A DNA stretch of 64,000 bases. Source: CAZLFQ01 sp964558975 (GTDB taxonomy: Bacteria; Pseudomonadota; Alphaproteobacteria; Rickettsiales; Midichloriaceae). The stretch spans positions 1-64,000 of the forward strand of contig CAZLFQ010000002.1 of NCBI GenBank assembly GCA_964558975.1, read 5' to 3'. Of the stretch, positions 17,387 to 26,600 are shown piece by piece. The position numbers and the translations under genes were made by a program. The notes beneath the pieces are model-generated. The model was not told the DNA's origin. It saw only the letters and a list, made by a program, of their open reading frames with translations, and ran no database searches. Within the stretch, counting starts at the first letter, position 1. Each line of letters starts with the position of its first letter.

Positions 17387-17415
17387 AAAAAAAGCTGGCC
17401 TAAGCCAGCTTTTTT
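17387..17415 (-). terminator. Rho-independent terminator after the NTF2-like gene
   Basis: A stem GCTGGC (17394-17399) with GCCAGC (17404-17409) and loop CTAA is flanked by A7 on one side and T6 on the other, so it can work in both directions. It follows the stop at 17433 and separates that gene from metG. Confidence 0.8.
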
Positions 17416-17432
17416 AGCAAATTATAGCGCTA

Positions 17433-18269
17433 TTAAGCAGCTTTTCTATGAACAAGTTTTGCAAGAACGAAACCAATTAAAAGCCCTAGAATTGCATAAA
17501 CAGCATCTATCATAGCATTGCTTTCAGGCTTTATTTCATCTGCCAAAACCATTCTCATTACATCTTTAGAAGAAGCATGTAGAGTATTGATTTTCCAAGC
17601 ATTATCTTCATACTTAACAAGCAATGTGAACATAGACATAGCAGTTCTATTTGCATCCATTACCAAATTGAACTTACCTGTAATCATTGCAATCCCTGGA
17701 GCTAAATCTTTAACTGATTCAACTGTTGCAGCAGCTTTTGAATCCTTAAAATTATGATCAACAACTTTGGCATCCCATTTATTTTTCAAAGCTTCAGGTG
17801 TTGAGGCATATTGAAAATCTGAAGTTATCAATGTAAAACCTTCTTTCGAGAAGATACTGCTATATTTCTCATAATCTCTTGAATTAAATGCTTCAACTAA
17901 TTTGTCCACAATAGAACCATCAGCTTTTGGAAGATTTACTAGCATTACAGATTGCAGCATAACTTGGCTTGACGCATCCATCGGAACTTGACTTGAAGCA
18001 GATGGAGCAACAACAGGTGTTGCAGAGGTCACTGTTGAAGCGTCAACAGGTGTCGTTGTTGCAGGGGCTATAGCGTCAACAGATGATTGCGTAGTAGCGC
18101 CGCTTGCAGGAGCTGCAGGAGCAGGAGTAGAAGCAGCATTAGTTTCTGTAGACATACTTGAGATTGCAGGTGGTACGCTTGGAGTTGCAGCATCTTGAGC
18201 AAGACTCACCGCTGACGTTCCAATCATCGCCATTAAAGCTAAAACTGAAATTGTTTTATTTAAATACAT
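17433..18269 (-). CDS. Exported NTF2/SnoaL-like protein with C-terminal membrane helix
   Basis: 278 residues from the ATG at 18269, which has GAGG four bases upstream. A signal peptide (about 1-25, ending SLAQDA) leads into an Ala/Pro/Ser/Thr-rich low-complexity stretch to about residue 105, then a domain (about 110-235) resembling the SnoaL/DUF4440 NTF2 fold: LVEAFNSRDYEKYSSIFSKEG, VMDANRTAMSMFTLLVKYEDNAWKI-type strands. A last hydrophobic helix (about 250-270) is followed by KLVHRKAA. The layout suggests a periplasmic protein anchored in the inner membrane. Exact function is unknown. Confidence 0.7.
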   Translation of the reverse strand: MYLNKTISVLALMAMIGTSAVSLAQDAATPSVPPAISSMSTETNAASTPAPAAPASGATTQSSVDAIAPATTTPVDASTVTSATPVVAPSASSQVPMDASSQVMLQSVMLVNLPKADGSIVDKLVEAFNSRDYEKYSSIFSKEGFTLITSDFQYASTPEALKNKWDAKVVDHNFKDSKAAATVESVKDLAPGIAMITGKFNLVMDANRTAMSMFTLLVKYEDNAWKINTLHASSKDVMRMVLADEIKPESNAMIDAVYAILGLLIGFVLAKLVHRKAA

Positions 18270-18342
18270 TTTTCCTCGCATGTATTAATTGTAATAAAGT
18301 TTTATAATACTTACACTTTACTACCTAAGTGTCTATAAAATT

Positions 18343-19245
18343 TTATCTAGCGTGTTCATTTTGTTTCTGCCAATACAATAACGTACCCGCAAGTAAACTT
18401 GCTGAAATTTGCGTAGGTAATGATTGTGATAAGCCGCAAAAAAGCCTCGGCCACGTTTTGGCTCCGTGAATTTCCTTAAACTTTTGAAGGGCTTTAAGTG
18501 GTTCAGGTGGCAAATCCCCACTTAGAATTTGAAAACGGAGATGCTCTACTGGCATAGTCATTATGCCAGAATTTATACCAGATAAAATGTTTATAGCAGT
18601 CTGGGTTTTTAAATCAGATATATTAAAGCCACATTTTTTAGCTAGATAAGAATAACTTTCTCTAGATACAGCAAATCCCCCCCAAAAGTATGCACTATAG
18701 AAATATGTCATTTTGCCTCCATGAAATACTCCCATCGAGCCATGCTCATCCAATATTTTACTTAATGCTTGGAAGGAATTTAACTTTTTACCAGTAATAT
18801 TAAAAGTATCTATCTGCTTATTTCTGACTCCATCGTAGATGGTATTCATAGTCCCATTAACAGCAACCACTGCCGCTACAGAAGCTATAATTACCATCTT
18901 TGGATTTTGATCCAGTACCTTAGGGCTAAATGTGCTGTTCATCAAAATTGGCACGCCAAGCCAGCTATATGCCCGTAACAACTCTCGAGAAAAATTTTTT
19001 GCTATGTTTGGACCTAAACCTGTTTGTAATTCGTGAAACTTTCCTTCTCTAAGCAACTTTAAAAAAATTGTCGTCCCTAAAGGTGGGGTATCTTTATGAA
19101 TATGTATAAATGTTTGACGGCGTCGCTGAATATTAGTAAGCGGAACCTCTATTAGTGGCGTTGAGATTAGTCCTCTGAGGCTTCCAAAAAGCAGGGCGGT
19201 TTTTGTAGTTTTCCAAAACAAATCTTTGTTATTTTCGTCTTTCAC
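18343..19245 (-). CDS. Mitochondrial carrier (SLC25)-like protein
   Basis: 300 residues, the classic length of a mitochondrial carrier, with three repeats of about 100 residues. Each repeat has the carrier helix motif at matching spacing: PLTNIQRR at 35-42 (degenerate), IYDGVRNK at 136-143 (Asp and Arg kept, Pro lost) and PVEHLRFQ at 232-239, a full P-x-[DE]-x-x-[RK]-x-[RQ] match. After each motif comes an EG-like turn and short matrix-type helix: EGKFHELQTG (67-76), EHGSMGVFHGG (167-177) and IHGAKTWPRLFCG (259-271), then a second membrane helix. The family is eukaryotic; Legionella LncP is a known bacterial member and secreted effector. Start is a GTG with GGAAAA upstream. It lies alone downstream of the rpoC terminator. 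Substrate and location are unknown. Confidence 0.72.
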   Translation of the reverse strand: MKDENNKDLFWKTTKTALLFGSLRGLISTPLIEVPLTNIQRRRQTFIHIHKDTPPLGTTIFLKLLREGKFHELQTGLGPNIAKNFSRELLRAYSWLGVPILMNSTFSPKVLDQNPKMVIIASVAAVVAVNGTMNTIYDGVRNKQIDTFNITGKKLNSFQALSKILDEHGSMGVFHGGKMTYFYSAYFWGGFAVSRESYSYLAKKCGFNISDLKTQTAINILSGINSGIMTMPVEHLRFQILSGDLPPEPLKALQKFKEIHGAKTWPRLFCGLSQSLPTQISASLLAGTLLYWQKQNEHAR

Positions 19246-19287
19246 AGATTTTCCAACATTGCTTAATAAAAAGACTTACATTAGGTA

Positions 19288-19331
19288 CAAAAAAAATCAA
19301 CCACCAAACCGATTAGGCTCAGTGGTTGATT
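19288..19331 (-). terminator. Rho-independent terminator of the rpoBC operon
   Basis: On the minus strand AATCAACCAC (19331-19322) pairs with GTGGTTGATT (19305-19296), followed by a run of T. It lies 20 bases after the rpoC stop. Confidence 0.85.
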
Positions 19332-19350
19332 AAAATTCAGTAGCTTCTTG

Positions 19351-22300
19351 TTAAGATGCAGCTTTTTTGCGTTTTTCAGACTTTTCTTCTGACTTAGGCA
19401 TTGCAACAACATTAGGCACATCCATTTCCACATCGCGAGCAAGCGCTGTTTTTTGGATTTTATTCATGTAGAAACCAGTTCCTGCAGGAATTAACCTACC
19501 TACAATCACGTTTTCTTTCAGTCCTTGAAGTTTATCAATCTTTCCAGCAACAGCCGCTTCCGTTAGAACGCGAGTTGTCTCTTGGAATGATGCTGCCGAG
19601 AAGAAAGATCTAGTTTGAAGTGATGCTTTAGTAATACCTTGAAGAACAGGAATTGCTTTAGCAGGTTTATAACCTTCTTCTTTAGCTTTTGCATTTATCT
19701 CTTTTAATTCTTCGCGGTCAACTTGTTCGCCTGCAAGATATGTTGTTTCACCAGCATCAGTGATCTCTAGTTTTTGTAACATTTGACGCAACACTACTTC
19801 AATATGCTTGTCAGCTATTCCAACACCTTGCAGTCTGTAAACTTGTTGTACTTCGTTTACAATGTATGAAGCTAGTGCTTCTACGCCCATTACTCTTAGA
19901 ATATCATGAGGAGAAGGATTTCCTTCCATCAACATGTCACCCTTAGTAACATAATCAGCTTCATTGACAGTAATATGTCTACCGCGTGGCACAAAATATT
20001 CAACTGGCTGTTGGTCTTTATCTTCAGGACGGATTATTAGTCTACGTTTAGATTTATAATCTTTTCCGAACTCAACAGTGCCTGAAATCTCACTTATAAG
20101 CGAGTGATCTTTAGGCTTACGAGCTTCAAATAATTCAACAACTCTTGGTAGACCACCAGTAATATCTTTTGTTTTCGAAGATTCTTTTGGAATACGAGCG
20201 ATGATATCACCAGCATTAACCTTCACATTGTCTGAAATGCTTAATATTGCATCCACTGGTAAGAAGTATCTAGCTTCAAGACCATTAGCAAGAGTCAGTA
20301 TTTCACCTTTTGCATCTTTTAGAACAACTCTAGGTCTTAGGTCTGCACCACGTGTTTGCTGTTTCCAGTCAATGATTACACGGTTTGTAATGCCTGTTGA
20401 TTCGTCAAAGACCTCTTTAAGTGATGTGCCTTCAACTAAATCAACGAATGACGCAAGACCGCTTTTCTCTACAATAATTGGAATTGTAAACGGTTCCCAC
20501 TCAGCAAGTTTTTGCGCGGGCTTAACTTTGTCGCCCTCGTTAGCTAACAGCTTTGTACCATAAGGAACTTTATAGCGTGCTTTTTCATTGCCTTTAAGAT
20601 CAACTACTATTAATTCACAACTTCTGCTCATTACAATTGTGCTACCTTCGCTATTCTTAACTATGTTCTTATTGAAGATTTTTAAAGTTCCTTCATGCGA
20701 ACATGTCACACTCGATTGAGAAGCTCCTTTTTGAGCAGCACCACCAATGTGGAATGTTCTCATAGTTAGCTGAGTTCCTGGCTCGCCAATAGACTGAGCA
20801 GCTATCACGCCAACAGCTTCGCCAATATTGACCCTGATACCAGTTGCAAGATCTCTACCGTAACACTTAGCACATATACCAATTTCACTTTTACATGTTA
20901 GTACTGAGCGGACTTTGACTTCATCTATTCCAAGTAAATCTATTATTTCAACTGCAGCTTCATCAATCATCTGACCAGATTTAATTGCAACTTTATTTGT
21001 ATTTGGATCGTGAATATCAATTGCTGACGTTCTACCTAAAATGTTCTTTCTAAGAGGAACTATAACTTCACCATTTTCTATTACAGACTTTGCAATAATA
21101 CCGTCTTCTGTTCCGCAATCATCTTCTGTAACAATACAGTCTTGAGAAACATCTACTAATTTACGAGTTAAGTAACCAGAGTTAGCAGTTTTTAGCGCTG
21201 TATCCGATAGACCTTTACGTGCACCGTGAGTCGAAATAAAGTACTCAAGCTCATTTAGCCCTTCCTTAAAGTTAGAGATAATTGGCTTCTCGATAATCTC
21301 ACCAGACGGTTTTGACATCAGTCCGCGCATACCAGCTAGCTGTTTAATCTGAGCTGCAGAACCCCTTGCGCCAGAGTCAGCCATCATAAATATGTTATTT
21401 ACTTTAGTATGGGCTGCAATTTGTCCATCGCCTGTAGGCCTGACTGAAATTCCTTTCATCATATCCATAGCGATACGGTCTGTACATCTTGTCCATGCAT
21501 CGACTACTTTATTGTATTTCTCACCGCTTGTGATTAAACCATCTGCATATTGATGCTCGTAAAGTTTAACTTCTGTATCTGTCTCTTCAATGTGTTTTGT
21601 TTTTGTAAGAGGAACAAACATGTCATCTTTACCGAAAGAGATACCAGCTTTACATGCGTATGTGAAGCCTAGTGCCATAATTTGATCTGCAAACACAACT
21701 GTATTCTTCTGTCCACAGTGCCTGTAAACTATGTCTATCAATTTCTGGATTTCTTTTTTGATCATCACTTTGTTGACCATCTCAAATCCGATATTAGCAT
21801 CCTTAGGCAATACTTCGGAAAGAATAACCCTACCGGGTGTGGTTTCAACAACAGTAGTCACAAATTGACCATCTGATTGAAGTTGTTTTCTTCTGCATTT
21901 AATTTTAGCGTGTAAGGATAACGCTCCTGAGTGTAAGGCATGCTCTAGCTCACTCACGTCATTGAATAAACTTCCTTCGCCTTTTTCACCATCAAACATA
22001 AGAGAGATGAAGTATAAACCTAGAACCATATCTTGTGATGGAACGATAATAGGATCACCATTTTGTGGGCTTAGAATGTTGTTTGTTGACATCATTAGTG
22101 CACGAGCTTCTAACTGTGCTTCCATAGAAAGCGGAACGTGCACTGCCATCTGATCTCCATCAAAGTCAGCGTTAAACGCAGTACATACTAACGGATGCAG
22201 CTGAATAGCTTTTCCTTCAATTAGAATAGGTTCGAAAGCTTGGATACCAAGCCTATGTAGAGTAGGAGCTCTGTTTAGAAGTACTGGGTGTTCGCGAATT

Positions 22301-23577
22301 ACTTCCGCTAAAATATCCCAAACTTCCGGCTTTTCTAACTCTACTAATTTTTTTGCAGCTTTTAGTGTTGGCGCCATTCCATACAATTCTAATTTTGAAT
22401 AGATAAACGGTTTGAACAATTCCAAAGCCATCTTCTTAGGTAAGCCGCACTGATGTAGCTTCAACTCAGGTCCAACTACGATTACTGAACGGCCTGAATA
22501 GTCTACACGTTTACCAAGAAGGTTTTGTCTAAAGCGACCTTGTTTGCCTTTAAGCATGTCAGCAAGAGATTTAAATGGACGCTTATTAGAGCTTTTAATC
22601 GCGCGACCTTTCCTGCTGTTATCAAATAACGCGTCAACCGCCTCTTGCAACATTCTTTTCTCGTTACGAACGATAATTTCAGGAGCTTTCAACTCAATAA
22701 GTCTTTTTAGACGATTATTTCTATTGATTACTCTTCTGTATAATTCATTCAGGTCAGATGTAGCAAATCTTCCGCCATCTAACATTACTAGAGGGCGAAG
22801 ATCTGGTGGGATTACAGGAAGTACGTCTAGTACCATCCACTCTGGCTTGTTTTTTGATGATATAAAATCTTCTACAAGCTTTAGCCTTTTTACTATCTTT
22901 TTGCGTTTTGTTTCTGAAGATGTTGTAGACAGATCTTCTCTTAGCCTAGCTTTTTCCATTTTAAGATCAATCGCTTGGAGCATCTTCTTAACTGCTTCAG
23001 CACCTATGCCTGCTTGGAATGCGTCTTCGCCAAACTTATCTTGAGCATCATAATACTCTTCTTCACTTAAGATCTGCCCTTTATGTAAAGTAGTAACACC
23101 CTGATCAATTACTATAAAGCCTTCAAAATACAATACTCTTTCAAGATCTTTTAAAGCGATATCAAGAAGTGTACTNNNNNNNNNNNNNNNNNNNNNNNNN
23201 NNNNNNNNNNNNNNNNNNNNNNNNNAGCGTAGGAACCAAATATGCACAACAGAAGTTGCTAATTCGATATGCCCCATTCTTTCACGACGAACTTTAGATG
23301 ATGTAACCTCAACTCCACATTTCTCGCAGACGATTCCACGATACTTCATTCTCTTATATTTTCCGCAAAGGCACTCATAGTCTCTTACGGGACCAAATAT
23401 TCTTGAGCAAAACAAACCACCATTCTCAGGCTTAATGGTTCTATAATTGACAGTGTCTGGCCTTTTTACTTCACCGAAAGACCATGAGCGAATTACCTCA
23501 GGACTTACAAGTGAAATTTTTATTTGGTCAAAGTTTTGCGAATTATTTACATTACCAAACAAATTAAATTCTGCCAT
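19351..23577 (-). CDS. rpoC: RNA polymerase beta' subunit RpoC (contains assembly gap)
   Basis: About 1400 residues. The N-terminal zinc ribbon CLCGKYKRMKYRGIVCEKCGVEV, the catalytic NADFDGDQMAVHVP motif (three Asp holding the active-site Mg), the trigger-loop region and a second zinc site (CKSEIGICAKCYGRDL) are all present. A run of 50 N breaks the coding sequence at 23176-23225 without changing the frame as written. Family alignment predicts only about six missing residues (the SLPSRI segment) between WFLR and STLLD, so the gap is a placeholder. It follows rpoB by about 33 bases and ends at a clear terminator. Confidence 0.98.
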   Translation of the reverse strand: MAEFNLFGNVNNSQNFDQIKISLVSPEVIRSWSFGEVKRPDTVNYRTIKPENGGLFCSRIFGPVRDYECLCGKYKRMKYRGIVCEKCGVEVTSSKVRRERMGHIELATSVVHIWFLRXXXXXXXXXXXXXXXXXSTLLDIALKDLERVLYFEGFIVIDQGVTTLHKGQILSEEEYYDAQDKFGEDAFQAGIGAEAVKKMLQAIDLKMEKARLREDLSTTSSETKRKKIVKRLKLVEDFISSKNKPEWMVLDVLPVIPPDLRPLVMLDGGRFATSDLNELYRRVINRNNRLKRLIELKAPEIIVRNEKRMLQEAVDALFDNSRKGRAIKSSNKRPFKSLADMLKGKQGRFRQNLLGKRVDYSGRSVIVVGPELKLHQCGLPKKMALELFKPFIYSKLELYGMAPTLKAAKKLVELEKPEVWDILAEVIREHPVLLNRAPTLHRLGIQAFEPILIEGKAIQLHPLVCTAFNADFDGDQMAVHVPLSMEAQLEARALMMSTNNILSPQNGDPIIVPSQDMVLGLYFISLMFDGEKGEGSLFNDVSELEHALHSGALSLHAKIKCRRKQLQSDGQFVTTVVETTPGRVILSEVLPKDANIGFEMVNKVMIKKEIQKLIDIVYRHCGQKNTVVFADQIMALGFTYACKAGISFGKDDMFVPLTKTKHIEETDTEVKLYEHQYADGLITSGEKYNKVVDAWTRCTDRIAMDMMKGISVRPTGDGQIAAHTKVNNIFMMADSGARGSAAQIKQLAGMRGLMSKPSGEIIEKPIISNFKEGLNELEYFISTHGARKGLSDTALKTANSGYLTRKLVDVSQDCIVTEDDCGTEDGIIAKSVIENGEVIVPLRKNILGRTSAIDIHDPNTNKVAIKSGQMIDEAAVEIIDLLGIDEVKVRSVLTCKSEIGICAKCYGRDLATGIRVNIGEAVGVIAAQSIGEPGTQLTMRTFHIGGAAQKGASQSSVTCSHEGTLKIFNKNIVKNSEGSTIVMSRSCELIVVDLKGNEKARYKVPYGTKLLANEGDKVKPAQKLAEWEPFTIPIIVEKSGLASFVDLVEGTSLKEVFDESTGITNRVIIDWKQQTRGADLRPRVVLKDAKGEILTLANGLEARYFLPVDAILSISDNVKVNAGDIIARIPKESSKTKDITGGLPRVVELFEARKPKDHSLISEISGTVEFGKDYKSKRRLIIRPEDKDQQPVEYFVPRGRHITVNEADYVTKGDMLMEGNPSPHDILRVMGVEALASYIVNEVQQVYRLQGVGIADKHIEVVLRQMLQKLEITDAGETTYLAGEQVDREELKEINAKAKEEGYKPAKAIPVLQGITKASLQTRSFFSAASFQETTRVLTEAAVAGKIDKLQGLKENVIVGRLIPAGTGFYMNKIQKTALARDVEMDVPNVVAMPKSEEKSEKRKKAAS
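23176..23225. other. Assembly gap (50 N) inside rpoC
   Basis: Exactly 50 undefined bases, a fixed-size scaffold placeholder. The conserved protein on both sides suggests the true missing DNA is about 18 bases. Confidence 0.97.
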
Positions 23578-23610
23578 TTTTAGAACCTCTTAAACCTTAT
23601 AAATACTTTT

Positions 23611-26600
23611 TTAGTTAGCGTTTGCTTTTGCTTCTTCAGCTTCTAGTAATTGCTGCTTTTCTTCGTCGCTGTTCACCATCTCTATGTTTAAACACAATGA
23701 TCTTAGCTCTTTGACCATTACGTTAAACGATTCAGGTAGTCCAGAATCAAAATTCGAATCGCCGCGGACAATTGACTCATAAATTTTAATTCTTCCTGTT
23801 ACGTCATCTGACTTCACAGTTAGAATTTCTTGTAGTGAGTATGCAGCACCATAAGCTTGTAGTGCCCAACATTCCATTTCACCGAATCTCTGACCACCAA
23901 AGTGCGACTTACCACCTAATGGCTGTTGAGTCACAAGGCTGTACGGTCCAATAGAACGTGCGTGAATCTTATCATCAACTAAGTGATCAAGCTTCAGCAT
24001 GTAGATACAGCCAACTGTTACTGGACGAGCAAAATAATCTCCTGTTCTGCCATCTCTAAGCATCACCTGACCTGAAGTCGGCAAGCCAGCAGATTGAAGA
24101 GCTTTTGCAATATCAGGTTCTTTTGCACCATCGAATACAGGGGTAGCAAATGGAACGCCTTTACAAAGATTACCAGCAAGCTCTGATATTTCAGTATTGT
24201 TCATTTCTTCTATGTACTTTCTGAAATCTGCATCGTTCTTTCCATTGAATATCGTCAACAAAGTTTCACGAAGTTCTTTCTTCTCCTTTTGGCCTTCATA
24301 TTTAGCAACAGCTGCGGAAATTTGTTTTCCTAAACCTTGCGCTGCCCAACCTAAGTGAGTCTCAAGAATTTGTCCAACGTTCATCCTTGAAGGTACGCCT
24401 AGTGGATTTAGAACTAAATCAACTGGAGTTCCATCATCCAAGAATGGCATGTCTTCAACTGGAACAATTTTAGAAACAACACCTTTGTTACCATGTCGTC
24501 CAGCCATTTTATCACCCGGCTGAATTTTAAGCTTGGTAGCAACGTAAACTTTAACAACTTTTAAAGCGCCTTGTGGCAAATCATCACCACTCTGTACTTT
24601 CTCTACTTTCTTCTTAAACTTATTGTCTAATTCATCTACAGCTTTGTCATAGAAAGTTTTAAGTTTTTCTAGTTCTGACATTGCTTTTTTGTTTTCAACA
24701 GAAAGCATCCAAACTTGACGTTTAGGCAAGCTTTTGAATAATTCTTCGTCGATTGTAGCGCCAGCTTTAATTTGCTTAGGACCACTCACAACTTTTTTAC
24801 CACTCAAAGCTTCAAATGCCTTACCGAATACGTAACCTTCAACTATTCCTAGCTCAGCATCACGATCTTTTGCAAGTCTATCGATCTCAAGTCGCTCAAG
24901 AGCAAGCGCTCTCTCATCTTTCTCAATTCCACGTCTTGTGAATACTCTAACGCTTACAACTGTACCTCTAGTTCCAGGAGGAACTCTTAGTGACGAATCT
25001 CTAACGTCAGAAGCTTTTTCACCAAAGATTGCTCTTAGTAATTTTTCTTCAGGAGTAATAGGAGACTCACTTTTTGGAGTTACTTTACCAACAAGTATGT
25101 CACCAGGTTTTACTTCTGCTCCAACGTGCACAACACCGATTTCATCGATTTTGCTTAAACCTTCTTCTCCTATATTAGGAATATCACGAGTTATTTCTTC
25201 GGGCCCAAGGCGAGTGTCACGAGCTATTACTTCAAACTCATAGATATGAAGTGAAGTAAACACATCTTCTTTGACCAATCTTTCTGAAAGAAGGATTGAA
25301 TCTTCATAGTTGTATCCGTTCCATGGCATGAATGCAGCAAGCACGTTTCTACCAAGAGCTAATTCTCCTAGATCTGTACTTGGTCCATCGGCTAGTATGT
25401 CGCCTCTTTTCACTTTTTCGCCAGCTTTAACTATAGGCTTTTGGTTCACGCAAGTGTTTTGGTTAGACTTTTGGAACTTAACTAGTGAATAAATGTCAAC
25501 ACCACCTTCTTCAGCTTCTAAATCATTTGTCCTGATTACGATTCTGTTTGCATCAACTTGATCAACAACACCATCTCTTCTTGCAACAACGCTTGAGCCT
25601 GAATCTTTAGCAACTACAGACTCCATGCCTGTTCCAACCAAAGGTGCTTCACTTTTAAGTAAGGGCACTGCTTGTCTTTGCATGTTTGATCCCATCAACG
25701 CTCTGTTCGCATCATCGTTTTCCAAAAACGGAATAAGAGATGCTGCGACTGATACTAGCTGCTTTGGAGATACTACAATATAATGTATGTCTTCAGGTTT
25801 AGCTAAAACGATCTCACCAAACTTTCTACAACTTACAAATTCACTTGAGAATTTGCCATTTTTATCAACTTCCGCACTAACCTGTGCAATTGTGAAGTTT
25901 GCTTCTTCAATTGCAGACAGATAATCAACTTGGTCTGTAACTTTGCCATTTTTAACTTGTCTGTATGGGCTTTCTATAAACCCATACTTGTTAATTCTTG
26001 CATAAGTAGAAAGAGAGTTTATTAGTCCAATATTTGGACCTTCCGGTGTTTCAATTGGACATATACGACCATAGTGTGTCGTATGTACGTCACGGACTTC
26101 AAAGCCTGCTCTCTCTCTTGTAAGACCACCGGGTCCTAAAGCAGAGAGTCTTCTTTTGTGAGTAATTTCCGATAGTGGATTTGTTTGGTCCATGAACTGT
26201 GATAATTGAGATGTACCAAAGAACTCTCTGATAACAGCCATTAGAACTTTAGAGTTAACCAAGTCATGTGGCATTACAGTGTCAATTTCCACAGAGCTCA
26301 TTCTCTCAATGATCGCTCTTTCCATTCTAATTAGTCCTAGTCTGAACTGATTTTCAACCAATTCACCAACGGAACGAACACGTCTATTTCCTAAGTTGTC
26401 GATATCGTCAACTTCACCAAATCCATCTTTTAAACGCACCAAGTTCTTAACGATAGCTATAATATCTTCATTTGTGAGAACTGTGTGATCTTCTGGCGTT
26501 GCTAGACCATGCTTAGCATTGATTTTCATTCTGCCTATTGCAGATAGATCGTACCTTTCAATTTCAAAGAATGTCGATTTGAAAAGTAGCTCAGCAGCTT

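Noticed and set aside
22544..23044. 166-codon frame antisense to rpoC
   Set aside because: Composition follows the complement of a conserved rpoC segment and there is no initiation signal; it is a shadow frame.
23176..23225. Disrupted rpoC (frameshift or insertion)
   Set aside because: The break is a fixed-length N run; flanking protein is conserved and essential.
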